64,000 nt of DNA from Neotamlana sargassicola (GTDB taxonomy: Bacteria > Bacteroidota > Bacteroidia > Flavobacteriales > Flavobacteriaceae): contig NZ_JAJAPX010000004.1 in the NCBI RefSeq assembly GCF_020523965.1, positions 186,001 through 250,000 of the forward strand, read 5' to 3'. Within the stretch, counting starts at the first letter, position 1, and every line of letters begins with the position of its first letter. The translations under genes and the position numbers were made by a program. Shown here piece by piece: positions 51,949-61,387 of this stretch. The notes under the pieces were generated by a model, which worked only from the letters and a program-made list of their open reading frames with translations, was not told where the DNA came from and did not search any database.

Positions 51949-54045
51949 TTAAATTTTAGTTAATCTGTTTATAATTTTTAAGTCGTGGCAAGCAGAAATA
52001 TATTGTGCTGCCGACCACGCTTGGTAGGCTTTACCCATAGCTTTTCCGGTAATTCCATGCGCCCATTCTGTAAATTCCCATTCTTCGGTTAAACCTTCTT
52101 TATTTATTAAAGCAAGCTTGTATAACTCTGAAATGGCGACGTCTTTCAGTCCTAATTTATTAATGAATTTCACCCAAAATCCACCAACAAAAGGCCAAAT
52201 TCCGCCATTATGATAATGGTTTGGTAAGTTTAAAAGATTTACGGTATAATACGGTCTCCAATCCGGATCGCCTGGTGTAACTACTGGATACACGTTAGAT
52301 ACTGGAAACGGATCGTTAACTCCAACACCTAACATAAATTTGAAGGTTTCGTGCGCTTTTTCTGAATCGGTAGCGCCGTGTAAAAACGCCAGCACATTAC
52401 CAAAAACATCGCAACGCCAACTAAAATCGAAAGGTGTGGTTTGCGCTATTAAATACGAGGTATCACCAAGTGTAAATTGACGTTCGGCAAAAGATACCGA
52501 TTGAAATAATTTTTGCTGTGTAGATGGCCAGAAGTTCTGCAATATTTCTTTTTTAATTACCTGCGACCAGCGAATATATTCGCCAGCTTCTTCGTAATCG
52601 CCCAACATTTCAAGCATTCTACCAAAACATACGTTGGCTCTGTACCATAAAATTTCGTCGTACAATATGTTGTAACTTCCACCGAATAAATCGGTCCAAT
52701 CGCCTGCTTCAGGAATTTCTAATAAGGCATCGTTATTACTATCGTGCGCGCCTAACCAGCGCATGGTTTCTTTTATATCTTTTATATATTTTCTTAGAAA
52801 CTTAATGTCTTTAGTAACATTTACATACTCATAAAAGGCAATAACCACCCAAATACCACTATCGATAGAACAAATACCACCAACACCGGAATAATCGGGC
52901 TGATTATCTTTTATACGCACATTCGAAGGAATTTGACCGTTTCGCGAAATATGTTCGAATAAGGTTTCAAGCGTTTTTCGCTGACAAGCATGAATTTCTT
53001 CATCGTGAATAAGTGGTAACGAACCAATAACAGTTATGGCACCATCGCGCGCCCACACACTGTAATAATTCTCATCGGTTCCTTTTGATACATTATCTTT
53101 TATAGAACAGGCCGAAAAGCCTAAGGGCGTAATATTCTTTTTTAATGCGATTACTGCTTTTTCGTAACCCTCTCGAATTAAAGCCAGTTTTTCGTCTTCG
53201 TCTTCTTCGGCTATATTACTAAGCTCTTGTTGAATAATATAATCGTCGGTATGATCTATGTTTTCAGATACTTTTGCCTCTTTTGGTAATACACCGTAAT
53301 AAATTAAGCCTTCAATAATACCATCGCCATGAATATTTTCGGCATGATACATTTGCTTATACTTGGTATATTTATAAAGCTCTTCGTGAGCATTTGCTAC
53401 AACAATTCCTTTTACATCGTCCATATCGAACATCGCCGAATCGTTTCCACTATCTCCAGCAACCAATACATTTTCTGCATTAATTTTTAATTTATTAAGC
53501 AACCATTGTAAAGCATTTCCTTTATTGGCCCATTTAGGAAGCACATCTAAAAACTGATTGCCAGAATACACAATATTTACAAACATGTTGGCCTTTTCAA
53601 AGTCCTTCTCTATACTTTCAATTAAATCTTGGGAGGCATCATGAAAAAAGTAGCTTCGTTTGTAGGCATGCTGATATTTTGAAGGCTGCTCGCTTATGGG
53701 ATGTTTTATATTTGTTACAATATTTTCAACCGCTTCTAAATCCCAGCCATCATCTAAAACATCATTAAAGGCTTTTACCGTTCGCTGTTTTTTATAATCG
53801 TAAATTAAAGTACCAACACCACCAATTATATAGTCTGGTTCGGGTAAAGTGCCTTTTTCTATTAAACCTAAAACATCGTCGATTAAACGACCTGTATTAT
53901 AAGTTAGTAAAACGTTTTGGGGTTTGTAAGTTTCCCATATTTTTTTGAAATTACTTTTATGGGTATGAAAATCGATTAACGTATTATCGATATCGAAAGA
54001 TAGAAGTTTAATGATGGCCTGATTGCCATCTTCGGTTTTGTTCAT
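51949..54045 (-). CDS. HAD-IIB sucrose-phosphatase-like domain fused to six-hairpin glycosidase
   Basis: 698 residues. Residues 1-255 form a HAD phosphatase: nucleophile motif LSFDIDNTLIDF and motif IV VAGDSGNDSAMF, similar to sucrose-6-phosphate phosphatase. Residues 280-690 are an (alpha/alpha)6 glycosidase with YYSVWARDGAI, NGGIWPFVGGFWV and EWEFTEWAHG, resembling GH100-type invertases and amylo-1,6-glucosidases. It lies 4 bp after the glycosyltransferase start in the upstream direction, so the two are one operon. Synthesis, dephosphorylation and hydrolysis of sucrose or a related disaccharide would thus be encoded together. Confidence 0.8.
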   Translation of the reverse strand: MNKTEDGNQAIIKLLSFDIDNTLIDFHTHKSNFKKIWETYKPQNVLLTYNTGRLIDDVLGLIEKGTLPEPDYIIGGVGTLIYDYKKQRTVKAFNDVLDDGWDLEAVENIVTNIKHPISEQPSKYQHAYKRSYFFHDASQDLIESIEKDFEKANMFVNIVYSGNQFLDVLPKWANKGNALQWLLNKLKINAENVLVAGDSGNDSAMFDMDDVKGIVVANAHEELYKYTKYKQMYHAENIHGDGIIEGLIYYGVLPKEAKVSENIDHTDDYIIQQELSNIAEEDEDEKLALIREGYEKAVIALKKNITPLGFSACSIKDNVSKGTDENYYSVWARDGAITVIGSLPLIHDEEIHACQRKTLETLFEHISRNGQIPSNVRIKDNQPDYSGVGGICSIDSGIWVVIAFYEYVNVTKDIKFLRKYIKDIKETMRWLGAHDSNNDALLEIPEAGDWTDLFGGSYNILYDEILWYRANVCFGRMLEMLGDYEEAGEYIRWSQVIKKEILQNFWPSTQQKLFQSVSFAERQFTLGDTSYLIAQTTPFDFSWRCDVFGNVLAFLHGATDSEKAHETFKFMLGVGVNDPFPVSNVYPVVTPGDPDWRPYYTVNLLNLPNHYHNGGIWPFVGGFWVKFINKLGLKDVAISELYKLALINKEGLTEEWEFTEWAHGITGKAMGKAYQAWSAAQYISACHDLKIINRLTKI

Positions 54046-54241
54046 GTTTTTTTTGCTTTTTTACAATTTTTGGTAAGATTTTCCCATAATTTAAGCCAAA
54101 ATGAGCTAAAAAGCAAAAAAACATGAACTATTATAATTTCAATTTTTAATGTAATAAATTGAAAGCGTTTAACTACGAAATTTAGAATTAAACTCCTTTT
54201 TTATTAAATTTTCAATAATCTAAAAAATTTATTTTTATGCA

Positions 54242-55708
54242 TTACAATCCTTTCATAAAACTACCATAAGGATCTTTAAATTGAATCCCCTCTGTGAAAC
54301 GTTGTTTGCTTAAAAGTTTAAATTCTACAAGCGCCCAAAGCACAAATTCTTTTACAAAAAAGCTATCCTCTTGAGCTAAGTTTGGTTGATATTTAGCCAG
54401 TAAATCGTTTAAAGGCGAAATATTACTTAATAAAGTGTTATACTCTTTATCGCGTAAATCGTCTAACAACTCAAAGCCTTCTTTTAAATTAAAAAACCAC
54501 GACACAATATCGTCGTATGGGGTTTCTTCGTTGGCCTTTTGAAGCTTTTCAATTTTAGGAAAATATTCTACAAACAAACTTTTTACGGCTTCACCAATTA
54601 AATTGTATGCCACTACTGCGGCGCCTTCCTGTTCGCCTTCATAAACCAACTCAACTTTACCTGTAATGGCTGGAATAATTCCAACAAAATCAGCCAATCG
54701 AAGTGTTGTGTTTTCTTCTCCATTTACTAAAGCTCTGCGCTCTGCTGTACTTAGTAAATTTTCAAGAGCAGTAATACTTAAGCGCGCACTAACCCCACTT
54801 TTTGCATCGATATATTCGCTTTCGCGCGCTTCGAACACAATTTGCTCCAATAAATCTCGTGCTAAATCGGGAACGGTAACTGTAGATTTTTGTGACTCCA
54901 CTACTTTAGCTTCTTGCTCGGTAATTTTTCTTGCCGTTTCAATATCTATTGGGTAATGTGTTAAAATTTGCGACCCAATACGATCTTTTAACGGTGTTAC
55001 AATACTTCCTCTGTTGGTATAATCTTCGGGATTTGCGGTAAATACAAACTGCATATCTAGAGGTAATCGCAATTTAAAACCTCTAATTTGTATATCGCCT
55101 TCTTGTAAAATATTAAACAAAGCTACTTGAATTCTAGCCTGTAAATCGGGCAACTCATTAATTACGAAAATGCATCGGTTGGCACGAGGAATCATTCCGT
55201 AGTGAATAACTCTGTCGTCGGCATAACTTAGTTTTAAATTTGCAGCTTTTATGGGATCGACATCACCAATAATATCTGCAACCGTAACATCGGGTGTGGC
55301 TAATTTTTCAGCAAAACGTTCACTTCGGTGCAACCAAGTAATTGATGTATTATCGCCTTTTTCTTTAATAATTTCGGTTGCAAAACGCGATAATGGCTGT
55401 AATGGATCGTCGTTAATTTCAGAGCCTTCAACAACCGGAATATATTCATCTAACAGGTTTAACATTAATCGCGCAAGACGTGTTTTTGCTTGTCCGCGTA
55501 AGCCCAATAAGTTAATGTTATGCCTTGATAAAATAGCACGTTCTAATTCTGGAATTACTGTATTTTCGTAACCATGAACACCTGTAAAAGTGGTTTCTTT
55601 GTTTTTTATTTTTTCGATTAAGTTATCGCGAAGCTCATCTTTAATAGATTTTGATTGATATCCTGATGCTTTTAATTCGCCTAATGTGGTTATTTCGTTA
55701 ACTTTCAT
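54242..55708 (-). CDS. AAA+ ATPase of the Mg-chelatase (BchI)/MoxR type
   Basis: 488 residues. Walker A is LLGLRGQAKTRLARL; the Walker B position reads CIFVINELPDL, with Asn where most relatives have Asp before the Glu. A sensor region follows in QFVFTANPEDYTNRG. It is encoded immediately upstream, in the genome sense, of a VWA-domain protein; the two together resemble BchI/BchD or MoxR/VWA chaperone pairs. No chelatase large subunit or porphyrin pathway genes for chlorophyll are near, so a protein-remodelling role is more likely. Confidence 0.85.
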   Translation of the reverse strand: MKVNEITTLGELKASGYQSKSIKDELRDNLIEKIKNKETTFTGVHGYENTVIPELERAILSRHNINLLGLRGQAKTRLARLMLNLLDEYIPVVEGSEINDDPLQPLSRFATEIIKEKGDNTSITWLHRSERFAEKLATPDVTVADIIGDVDPIKAANLKLSYADDRVIHYGMIPRANRCIFVINELPDLQARIQVALFNILQEGDIQIRGFKLRLPLDMQFVFTANPEDYTNRGSIVTPLKDRIGSQILTHYPIDIETARKITEQEAKVVESQKSTVTVPDLARDLLEQIVFEARESEYIDAKSGVSARLSITALENLLSTAERRALVNGEENTTLRLADFVGIIPAITGKVELVYEGEQEGAAVVAYNLIGEAVKSLFVEYFPKIEKLQKANEETPYDDIVSWFFNLKEGFELLDDLRDKEYNTLLSNISPLNDLLAKYQPNLAQEDSFFVKEFVLWALVEFKLLSKQRFTEGIQFKDPYGSFMKGL

Positions 55709-55732
55709 TATGTATTTTTAGTTTTAAGAAAC

Positions 55733-55755
55733 ATCTCGACTGCGACAGATGTGAC
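55733..55755. repeat. CTCGA-type dispersed repeat fragment
   Basis: ATCTCGACTGCGACAGATGTGAC, in the gap between the AAA and VWA genes; related to the copy at 40759-40781 and, more remotely, to the purL repeat. Confidence 0.5.
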
Positions 55756-55789
55756 TATAAATTTTCTTTTTTTAGGTATAGAGGTCTAA

Positions 55790-56917
55790 TTACCCTCTTA
55801 TTCTTTTTTTTCTGTTAGTTTCGTAATCTTCAAAAATCATTTCACCTAACCCTTTTAAACCTGTATAAAAAGCTTTTCCTTGGTTGGCATAGGTGAATTC
55901 TCGAACAAATTGCATTAAATAGCTATCTTTTGCAATCATAAACGTAGTTATTGGTATATGTAATTTCCTGGCTTGTTGCGCCATCATATAACATTTATTG
56001 GTAATATTTGGGTTTAAGCCCACGCTATCTTTAAAATACTCTCCATTTTTTAATTTTAAACAACTTGGCTTACCATCGGTAATCATAAAAATTTGCTTAT
56101 TTGTATTACGCTTTCGCCTAAGCAAATCTAAAGCCAATTGCAAACCTGCCACAGTATTGGTGTGATATGGCCCAACGTTTAAATAGGGTAAATCTTTAAT
56201 TTCTATTTGCCAAGCATCGTTACCAAAAACCAATATATCTAGAGTATCCTTGGGATAGCGTGTTGTAATTAATTCGGCGAGTGCCATGGCTACTTTTTTG
56301 GCAGGAGTAATTCTATCTTCACCATACAAAATCATGCTGTGGCTAATATCTATCATTAAAACCGTGCTCATTTGCGATTTATGCAAAGTATCCTCTACAA
56401 CTAAATCGTCTTCTGTTAAATTAAAATCGCCAATACCGTTATTAATTTGGGCATTTTTTAAACTTTCGGTCATGGAAACCCGATCTAAACCATCACCAAA
56501 TTGATAGTTCCTAAAGTCTCCTGTGTGCTCATCGCCAATTCCTGGACTTTTACTTTTGTGGTTACCCTGGCCGCTTCGTTTTATTTTTCCAAAAATTTGG
56601 TCTAAAGCCTGTTGCCTTATGGCACGTTCGGTTTTTGCAGTAATGGCTAAACCATTTTTTCCATCAGGTTTTATTTCTTCTCTTAAATAGCCTTTCTTTT
56701 TAAGGTCTTCAATAAAATCATCAATGGTGTACTCTGCGGTAGTTAGCTTGTATTCTTTATCAAGTTCTCTTAACCAATCAATGGCTTCATCAAAATCTCC
56801 AGAGGTGTAGGTAATCAACTCTTTAAAAATCTCGAAAAGTTTTTCAAATGGCGATTGATTAGGAGCTTCATACTTTTTAAATACAAATCCTTTTCTTTTC
56901 ATATTTTGTTTTTTCAT
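55790..56917 (-). CDS. VWA-domain protein partnered with AAA+ ATPase
   Basis: 375 residues. The von Willebrand A domain has the metal-ion-dependent adhesion site MIDISHSMIL (DxSxS), the threonine/aspartate part in GPYHTNTV and FMITDGKPS. The N-terminal 150 residues are charged and contain no known domain. It precedes the AAA gene by 81 bp on the same strand. In BchD-like and MoxR systems such proteins form a complex with the ATPase. Confidence 0.87.
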   Translation of the reverse strand: MKKQNMKRKGFVFKKYEAPNQSPFEKLFEIFKELITYTSGDFDEAIDWLRELDKEYKLTTAEYTIDDFIEDLKKKGYLREEIKPDGKNGLAITAKTERAIRQQALDQIFGKIKRSGQGNHKSKSPGIGDEHTGDFRNYQFGDGLDRVSMTESLKNAQINNGIGDFNLTEDDLVVEDTLHKSQMSTVLMIDISHSMILYGEDRITPAKKVAMALAELITTRYPKDTLDILVFGNDAWQIEIKDLPYLNVGPYHTNTVAGLQLALDLLRRKRNTNKQIFMITDGKPSCLKLKNGEYFKDSVGLNPNITNKCYMMAQQARKLHIPITTFMIAKDSYLMQFVREFTYANQGKAFYTGLKGLGEMIFEDYETNRKKRIRG

Positions 56918-56990
56918 AGCTGTATAAAATTACGAATTTGCTAGATATAACGCTTGTTTTAAAATATTAAAATTTTGTTATAGCGTGGTT

Positions 56991-56998
56991 TAAATTTG
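56991..56998 (+). promoter_or_regulatory. -7 element of the SOD gene
   Basis: TAAATTTG (TAnnTTTG) ends 54 bp before the chosen ATG at 57053. A longer reading frame would start inside this element, which supports the later start. The nearest TTG is only 13 bp upstream. Confidence 0.45.
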
Positions 56999-57052
56999 TT
57001 ATTACATCAATATTCATTTAAATTAAGTGGAACAACAAAACAACACTTTACT

Positions 57053-57640
57053 ATGAAAAATTTAAATTTATTACTTATTGCAAGTACTATTGCAATATTT
57101 ACAGCATGTAAAAATAACACGAAACAACAAGAAGAAAAGTTGCCTAACCATGAAGTTAGTAAAACCGTTGAAGAAAAAACCAACAATGCTAAATCTGTTA
57201 CAATTGCTTTAAACGCGAAAAGTGAAAGTAATGTAGGCGGAAAAGTAGTTTTTACCGAAAATAATGATGTTGTTAACATGGTTGCCTCTATTAATGGTTT
57301 AGAGCCTGGAGTTCATGCTATACATATTCATGAAACGGCAGATTGCTCTTCTGCAGACGGAAAATCTGCAGGTGGTCACTGGAACCCAACCAGTCAACCT
57401 CACGGCGCTTGGGGTGCAGAAACGGGTTACCACAAAGGAGACATTGGTAATTTTACGGCAGACGAATTGGGTCATGCAGAAATTGAGTTTTCTACTTCAG
57501 AATGGTGTCTTGACTGCAACGACGAGACTAAAAATATTATAGGTAAAGGCCTAATAGTACATGCAGGAAAGGATGATTTAACATCTCAACCATCTGGTGA
57601 TGCCGGAGCTAGAGTGAGTTGCGCTGGTATAATTCAATAA
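57053..57640 (+). CDS. sodC: Cu/Zn superoxide dismutase, lipoprotein
   Basis: 195 residues from the ATG at 57053, which gives the lipobox IFTAC. The Cu,Zn-SOD ligands are seen in HAIHIHETADC, AGGHWNPTSQPHGA and HKGDIGNF, with the second disulfide cysteine in GARVSCAGII. It removes superoxide in the cell envelope. The next gene encodes another lipoprotein (YceI-like) on the same strand. Confidence 0.94.
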   Translation: MKNLNLLLIASTIAIFTACKNNTKQQEEKLPNHEVSKTVEEKTNNAKSVTIALNAKSESNVGGKVVFTENNDVVNMVASINGLEPGVHAIHIHETADCSSADGKSAGGHWNPTSQPHGAWGAETGYHKGDIGNFTADELGHAEIEFSTSEWCLDCNDETKNIIGKGLIVHAGKDDLTSQPSGDAGARVSCAGIIQ

Positions 57641-57731
57641 ATATTGTTTTAAGAATTAAATAACACCTTTAAGTTGGTATTGGTATTTTTATAACTTAAC
57701 TTTCGGTTAAATGAAATTGATACCAAAAATT

Positions 57732-58358
57732 ATGAAGAAATTAAACATACTACTACTTTGTTTATCATTGAGTATTGTAGCCTGTAAAAAAGACAAAAAA
57801 GAGACCAAAACACCTGAAGCTGAAGCAACCACAGCAGAAGTTTTTGTAGCAAAACCAGAAGCTACTTCTGTAAAATGGACAGCTTATAAAACTACAGATA
57901 AAGTTGGTGTTGGTGGAGAATTTACCACAGTTAATTTTGAAGAAAAATCTGGAGCAACTCCAGAAGAGGCCTTAAATGGTTTAAAATTTTCTATTCCAGT
58001 AAGTAGTTTATTTACAAACGATGCTACTAACACGCGTGATGCTAAAATTAAAACCTCGTTTTTTGGATCGATGGTAGACACGGCACTATTAACAGGAACT
58101 ATTGCTTATACCAATGGTAACTGCATTGCTAATTTAACTATGAATGGTGTTACACACGAATTACCATTAGAAGTTGCTATTGGAGACGAAAGACGAGTAA
58201 CTTTAAAAGGCACCATGAATTTAGCCGATTGGAATGCTCTTGATGCACTTGCTGCTTTAAACAAAGTTTGTTTCGATTTACATAAAGGCGCCGATGGTGT
58301 TAGCAAAACTTGGGAAGATGTGGCTATTCAAGTAGAAACTTACCTAAGAAAAAGCTAA
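57732..58358 (+). CDS. YceI-family lipoprotein
   Basis: 208 residues from the ATG at 57732 (the 7-residue longer form lacks a better signal). Lipobox SIVAC. The mature part has the lipocalin-like YceI pattern: SVKWTAYKTTDKVGVGGEF, then KIKTSFFGSM and IANLTMNGVTHELPLEV. Members bind isoprenoid-like lipids; physiological roles vary. Its gene is 10 bp before argE-like M20. Confidence 0.87.
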   Translation: MKKLNILLLCLSLSIVACKKDKKETKTPEAEATTAEVFVAKPEATSVKWTAYKTTDKVGVGGEFTTVNFEEKSGATPEEALNGLKFSIPVSSLFTNDATNTRDAKIKTSFFGSMVDTALLTGTIAYTNGNCIANLTMNGVTHELPLEVAIGDERRVTLKGTMNLADWNALDALAALNKVCFDLHKGADGVSKTWEDVAIQVETYLRKS

Positions 58359-58368
58359 TTAATAAAAC

Positions 58369-59526
58369 ATGACAACCCAACAAATTCTTGAAAAATTAGT
58401 TTCGTTTCCTGTGCTAGGAGGCGATAGTAATTTGGAAATTATTAATTGGATTAAACAATATATAGAAAGCTTTGGTATTACCTCGTTTTTGGTTTACAAT
58501 AACGATAACACCAAAGCTTCTTTGCATTGTAGAATTGGACCAGCTGTAGATGGTGGCGTTATACTTTCGGGACACACCGATGTAGTTCCTGTTAAAAATC
58601 AACCATGGGATACAAACCCATTTGAATTGGTTGAAAAATCAGATGGAAACTTATATGCTCGCGGTAGTTGCGACATGAAAGGTTTTCTAGCCTGTTGTCT
58701 TGCCACATTACCAAACATGGTAAAAGCCAACTTAAAAAAACCTATTTACTTTGCTTTTTCTTATGATGAAGAAATTGGCTGTTTAGCAGCCGAAGCTTTA
58801 ATAAATCATATAAAAGCGACTTATCCCGAAACACCAAAATTTGCTATTATTGGTGAGGCAACTATGCTACAACCTATAATTGGTCAAAAAAGTATCCATA
58901 TTTTAGATATTACGGTTAACGGTTCCGAAGGCCATAGCAGCCGTATAAAACAAGAAGTTAGTGCCATTCATGAAGCTGCAAAAATTGTACTTTGGGCAGA
59001 AGAAAAAATGAACACTCTTGTAAAAACGAGTAACGATGCTCGCTTTAATCCATCACACTCTTCACTACATGTTGGCACCATTAACGGTGGTATTGCTGCG
59101 AACATAATCGCTAATAAAGTTACACTTTCGTTAGATATTAGATGTTTGCCAAAAGACAACCCAAACATACTGCATCAAGATTTAATACATTTTTGTAAAG
59201 AAAGAGAAAAAACTCGGCGTTCAATTTTCTCTGGTTTTAAAATTGAAGTTGAAGAAAATCATCCTATTGTTCCAGCCTTTAGCACCAACGAAACGGCCGA
59301 AGCCGTTGATTTAATTGGTAAAATTACAGGAAATTATAACTGGAATACCGTATCGTACGCATCGGAAGCTGGCTATTTCGCCAATGCGGGTTTCGAAACC
59401 ATTATTTGCGGCCCAGGCTCTATAAAACAAGCACATAGAGCTAACGAGTTTATTTCGAAAGACCAACTAAATAAAGGCACAGAAATGATAGATGCCTTAG
59501 TACTACATTTAGAAGCTATCGCATAA
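58369..59526 (+). CDS. argE: Acetylornithine deacetylase-like M20 peptidase
   Basis: 385 residues. Zinc-site motifs are LSGHTDVVPVKNQPWD, ARGSCDMKGF and the catalytic pair in SYDEEIGCL; the dimerisation domain includes HSSRIKQEVSAIHEA. This fits ArgE-type acetylornithine deacetylases, which yield ornithine. No other arginine genes are adjacent, so a different N-acyl amino acid substrate is possible and the symbol is tentative. Confidence 0.85.
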   Translation: MTTQQILEKLVSFPVLGGDSNLEIINWIKQYIESFGITSFLVYNNDNTKASLHCRIGPAVDGGVILSGHTDVVPVKNQPWDTNPFELVEKSDGNLYARGSCDMKGFLACCLATLPNMVKANLKKPIYFAFSYDEEIGCLAAEALINHIKATYPETPKFAIIGEATMLQPIIGQKSIHILDITVNGSEGHSSRIKQEVSAIHEAAKIVLWAEEKMNTLVKTSNDARFNPSHSSLHVGTINGGIAANIIANKVTLSLDIRCLPKDNPNILHQDLIHFCKEREKTRRSIFSGFKIEVEENHPIVPAFSTNETAEAVDLIGKITGNYNWNTVSYASEAGYFANAGFETIICGPGSIKQAHRANEFISKDQLNKGTEMIDALVLHLEAIA

Positions 59527-59588
59527 CTTAAGTGTGTTTTTTTTATTTAAAAAAATTAAGCTTAACTTTCCAAAAAAAAACTAACACT

Positions 59589-60119
59589 ATGCAAATAGAG
59601 CTTCTTGTTGAAAAATTTAAACAAAAAGACGAAAAAGCGTTTGAAACCCTTTACAATATGTATCGCGAAAGTATGCATGGTGTAATTTTTAATATCGTAC
59701 GGGACAACGCCATTGCCGACGAGGTATTACAAGATGTCTTTATTAAAGCATGGCACAAAGCCGACACTTACTCGTCGAAAAAAGGACGCTTTTTTACTTG
59801 GTTACTCAATATAGCTAGAAACGCCGCGATAGATAAAACCCGGTCGAAAGCCTTTAAGAAAAATAAACAAAACCTTGACTCCGATTATTTCGTAGATATT
59901 TTAGAAACTAATGAAAGTTTAGATAATAAAACCGATGCTATTGGCATAAAAAAGTTTGTAGGCAAACTTGCCGAAAAGTGTAAATCTGTTATCGAGCTGT
60001 TGTATTTTAAAGGATACACTCAGGCTGAAGCCTCAGAACAGCTAGACATGCCCATTGGTACTATTAAAACTAGAAATAGAAACTGTATAAAAGAATTAAG
60101 AAATTTAGTATTAAACTAA
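59589..60119 (+). CDS. ECF-type RNA polymerase sigma factor (module 3)
   Basis: 176 residues from the ATG at 59589; the longer frame begins in AT-rich leader. Region 2 is in NAIADEVLQDVFIKAWHKA and GRFFTWLLNIARNAAIDKTR, region 4 in CKSVIELLYFKGYTQAEASE. It is followed after 1 bp by an RskA-type anti-sigma gene, so it belongs to the ECF group that RskA-like proteins control, unlike the two modules at the left of the window. Confidence 0.93.
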   Translation: MQIELLVEKFKQKDEKAFETLYNMYRESMHGVIFNIVRDNAIADEVLQDVFIKAWHKADTYSSKKGRFFTWLLNIARNAAIDKTRSKAFKKNKQNLDSDYFVDILETNESLDNKTDAIGIKKFVGKLAEKCKSVIELLYFKGYTQAEASEQLDMPIGTIKTRNRNCIKELRNLVLN

Positions 60120-60120
60120 A

Positions 60121-60924
60121 ATGGATGCAAAAACCTACATAGAATCTGGGATTTTAGAGCTGTATGTGGCTGGAGCGCTTTCTGAAAAAGAAAACCAGGA
60201 AGTATACGAAATGATGAAGCAACATCCAGAAGTATTACAAGAAATATTAGAAATAGAATCGGCAGTTATTAAACTTACCGAATCTGTGGCTCCTACACAA
60301 AATATCACGCATTTTAACACCATAAAATCTAAATTAAATTTAGAAGGCGGTACAGAAAGTAAAATAATAGACATTAGTAAACCGAGATATAACTGGGTAA
60401 CTTATACCGGTTGGGCGGCTTCTATTGTTCTTGCTGGTGGTTTATTATGGACCTTAAACCTAAACGATGTTCTAAAATCTGATATAAAAATAGCGGAAAC
60501 ACAACAGGAGTTACTCGAAATTCAAATAGAAAAATCTAAAATTAATTTAAACGAAGCTAATAACTTAATTAGCGTGTTGCGCGACAATAACATTTCCCAA
60601 ATACCGCTTGCCGGACAGGGTAATTTTGAGCAAACATACGCCAAAGTATATTGGGACAAAGCCAAGCAACGAATATTTTTAGATGCTCAAGGTTTACCAG
60701 AGCCACCCGAAGGTAAAGTTTACCAAGTTTGGTCGTTAACCTTAGCGCCTTTAACACCTACAAGTTTAGGCACCATTGAAAATTTTACTAGCGATGAAAA
60801 CAAAATTTTTGAAATTGAAAATGCCAACCAAAGTCAAGCTTTTGGTATAACTCTAGAACCTGCTGGTGGAAGTAAAACACCAACAATGGAACAACTATAC
60901 ACGCTTGGTATTGTAAAATCTTAA
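60121..60924 (+). CDS. RskA-type anti-sigma factor
   Basis: 267 residues. The N-terminal cytoplasmic domain (ESGILELYVAGALSEKENQE) resembles the anti-sigma-K zinc-free sigma-binding domain. One membrane helix (YTGWAASIVLAGGLLWTL) separates it from a periplasmic RskA C-terminal domain with QGLPEPPEGKVYQVWSLTLA and FGITLEPAGGS. It binds and silences the neighbouring sigma factor; release probably occurs by regulated proteolysis. Confidence 0.92.
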   Translation: MDAKTYIESGILELYVAGALSEKENQEVYEMMKQHPEVLQEILEIESAVIKLTESVAPTQNITHFNTIKSKLNLEGGTESKIIDISKPRYNWVTYTGWAASIVLAGGLLWTLNLNDVLKSDIKIAETQQELLEIQIEKSKINLNEANNLISVLRDNNISQIPLAGQGNFEQTYAKVYWDKAKQRIFLDAQGLPEPPEGKVYQVWSLTLAPLTPTSLGTIENFTSDENKIFEIENANQSQAFGITLEPAGGSKTPTMEQLYTLGIVKS

Positions 60925-60952
60925 GTTTTTATTTTACAGCATTTTAAATGCA

Positions 60953-60980
60953 TTGTTTTTACACAAAAGTTATTACTTTG
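60953..60980 (+). promoter_or_regulatory. Candidate promoter of the VOC gene
   Basis: TTG (60953-60955), 18 bp, TACTTTG (60974-60980), 29 bp before the ATG at 61010. Good agreement with the flavobacterial TTG/TAnTTTG pattern; also supports the downstream start. Confidence 0.6.
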
Positions 60981-61009
60981 CAGTGTGCAGTGCTAGCCCA
61001 TTTGCAAAC

Positions 61010-61387
61010 ATGAATTTAAACCAAATAACAGTTCCATCGTTAGATTTAACTGAGTCCATTGCTTTTTATGAAAAACTAGGGCTCAAGTTAATAGTAAAAT
61101 CGCTACCACATTATGCCCGATTTGAATGCCCAAACGGAAATGCCACCTTTTCTATTCATAAAACCGACCATTTACCAAAAGGAACAGGTATTTACGTGTA
61201 TTTTGAATGTGAGAATTTAGATGAACAGGTTGAAAATCTAAAACAAAAAGGAATTAAATTCGATCAAGAACCAACAGATCAAAATTGGCTTTGGAGAGAA
61301 GCAAGATTAAAAGATGTTGATGGAAACCAACTCATTTTATTTTATGCCGGAGAAAACCGACTAAATCCACCATGGCGCATTAAATAA
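61010..61387 (+). CDS. VOC-family (glyoxalase-like) protein
   Basis: 125 residues from the ATG at 61010. The beta-alpha-beta-beta-beta pattern of the vicinal oxygen chelate fold is seen, with LDLTESIAFYEKLGLKLI at the start and LKDVDGNQLILFYAGE at the end. It is single-domain and has a conserved HYARFECPNG segment. Substrate cannot be told. Confidence 0.87.
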   Translation: MNLNQITVPSLDLTESIAFYEKLGLKLIVKSLPHYARFECPNGNATFSIHKTDHLPKGTGIYVYFECENLDEQVENLKQKGIKFDQEPTDQNWLWREARLKDVDGNQLILFYAGENRLNPPWRIK

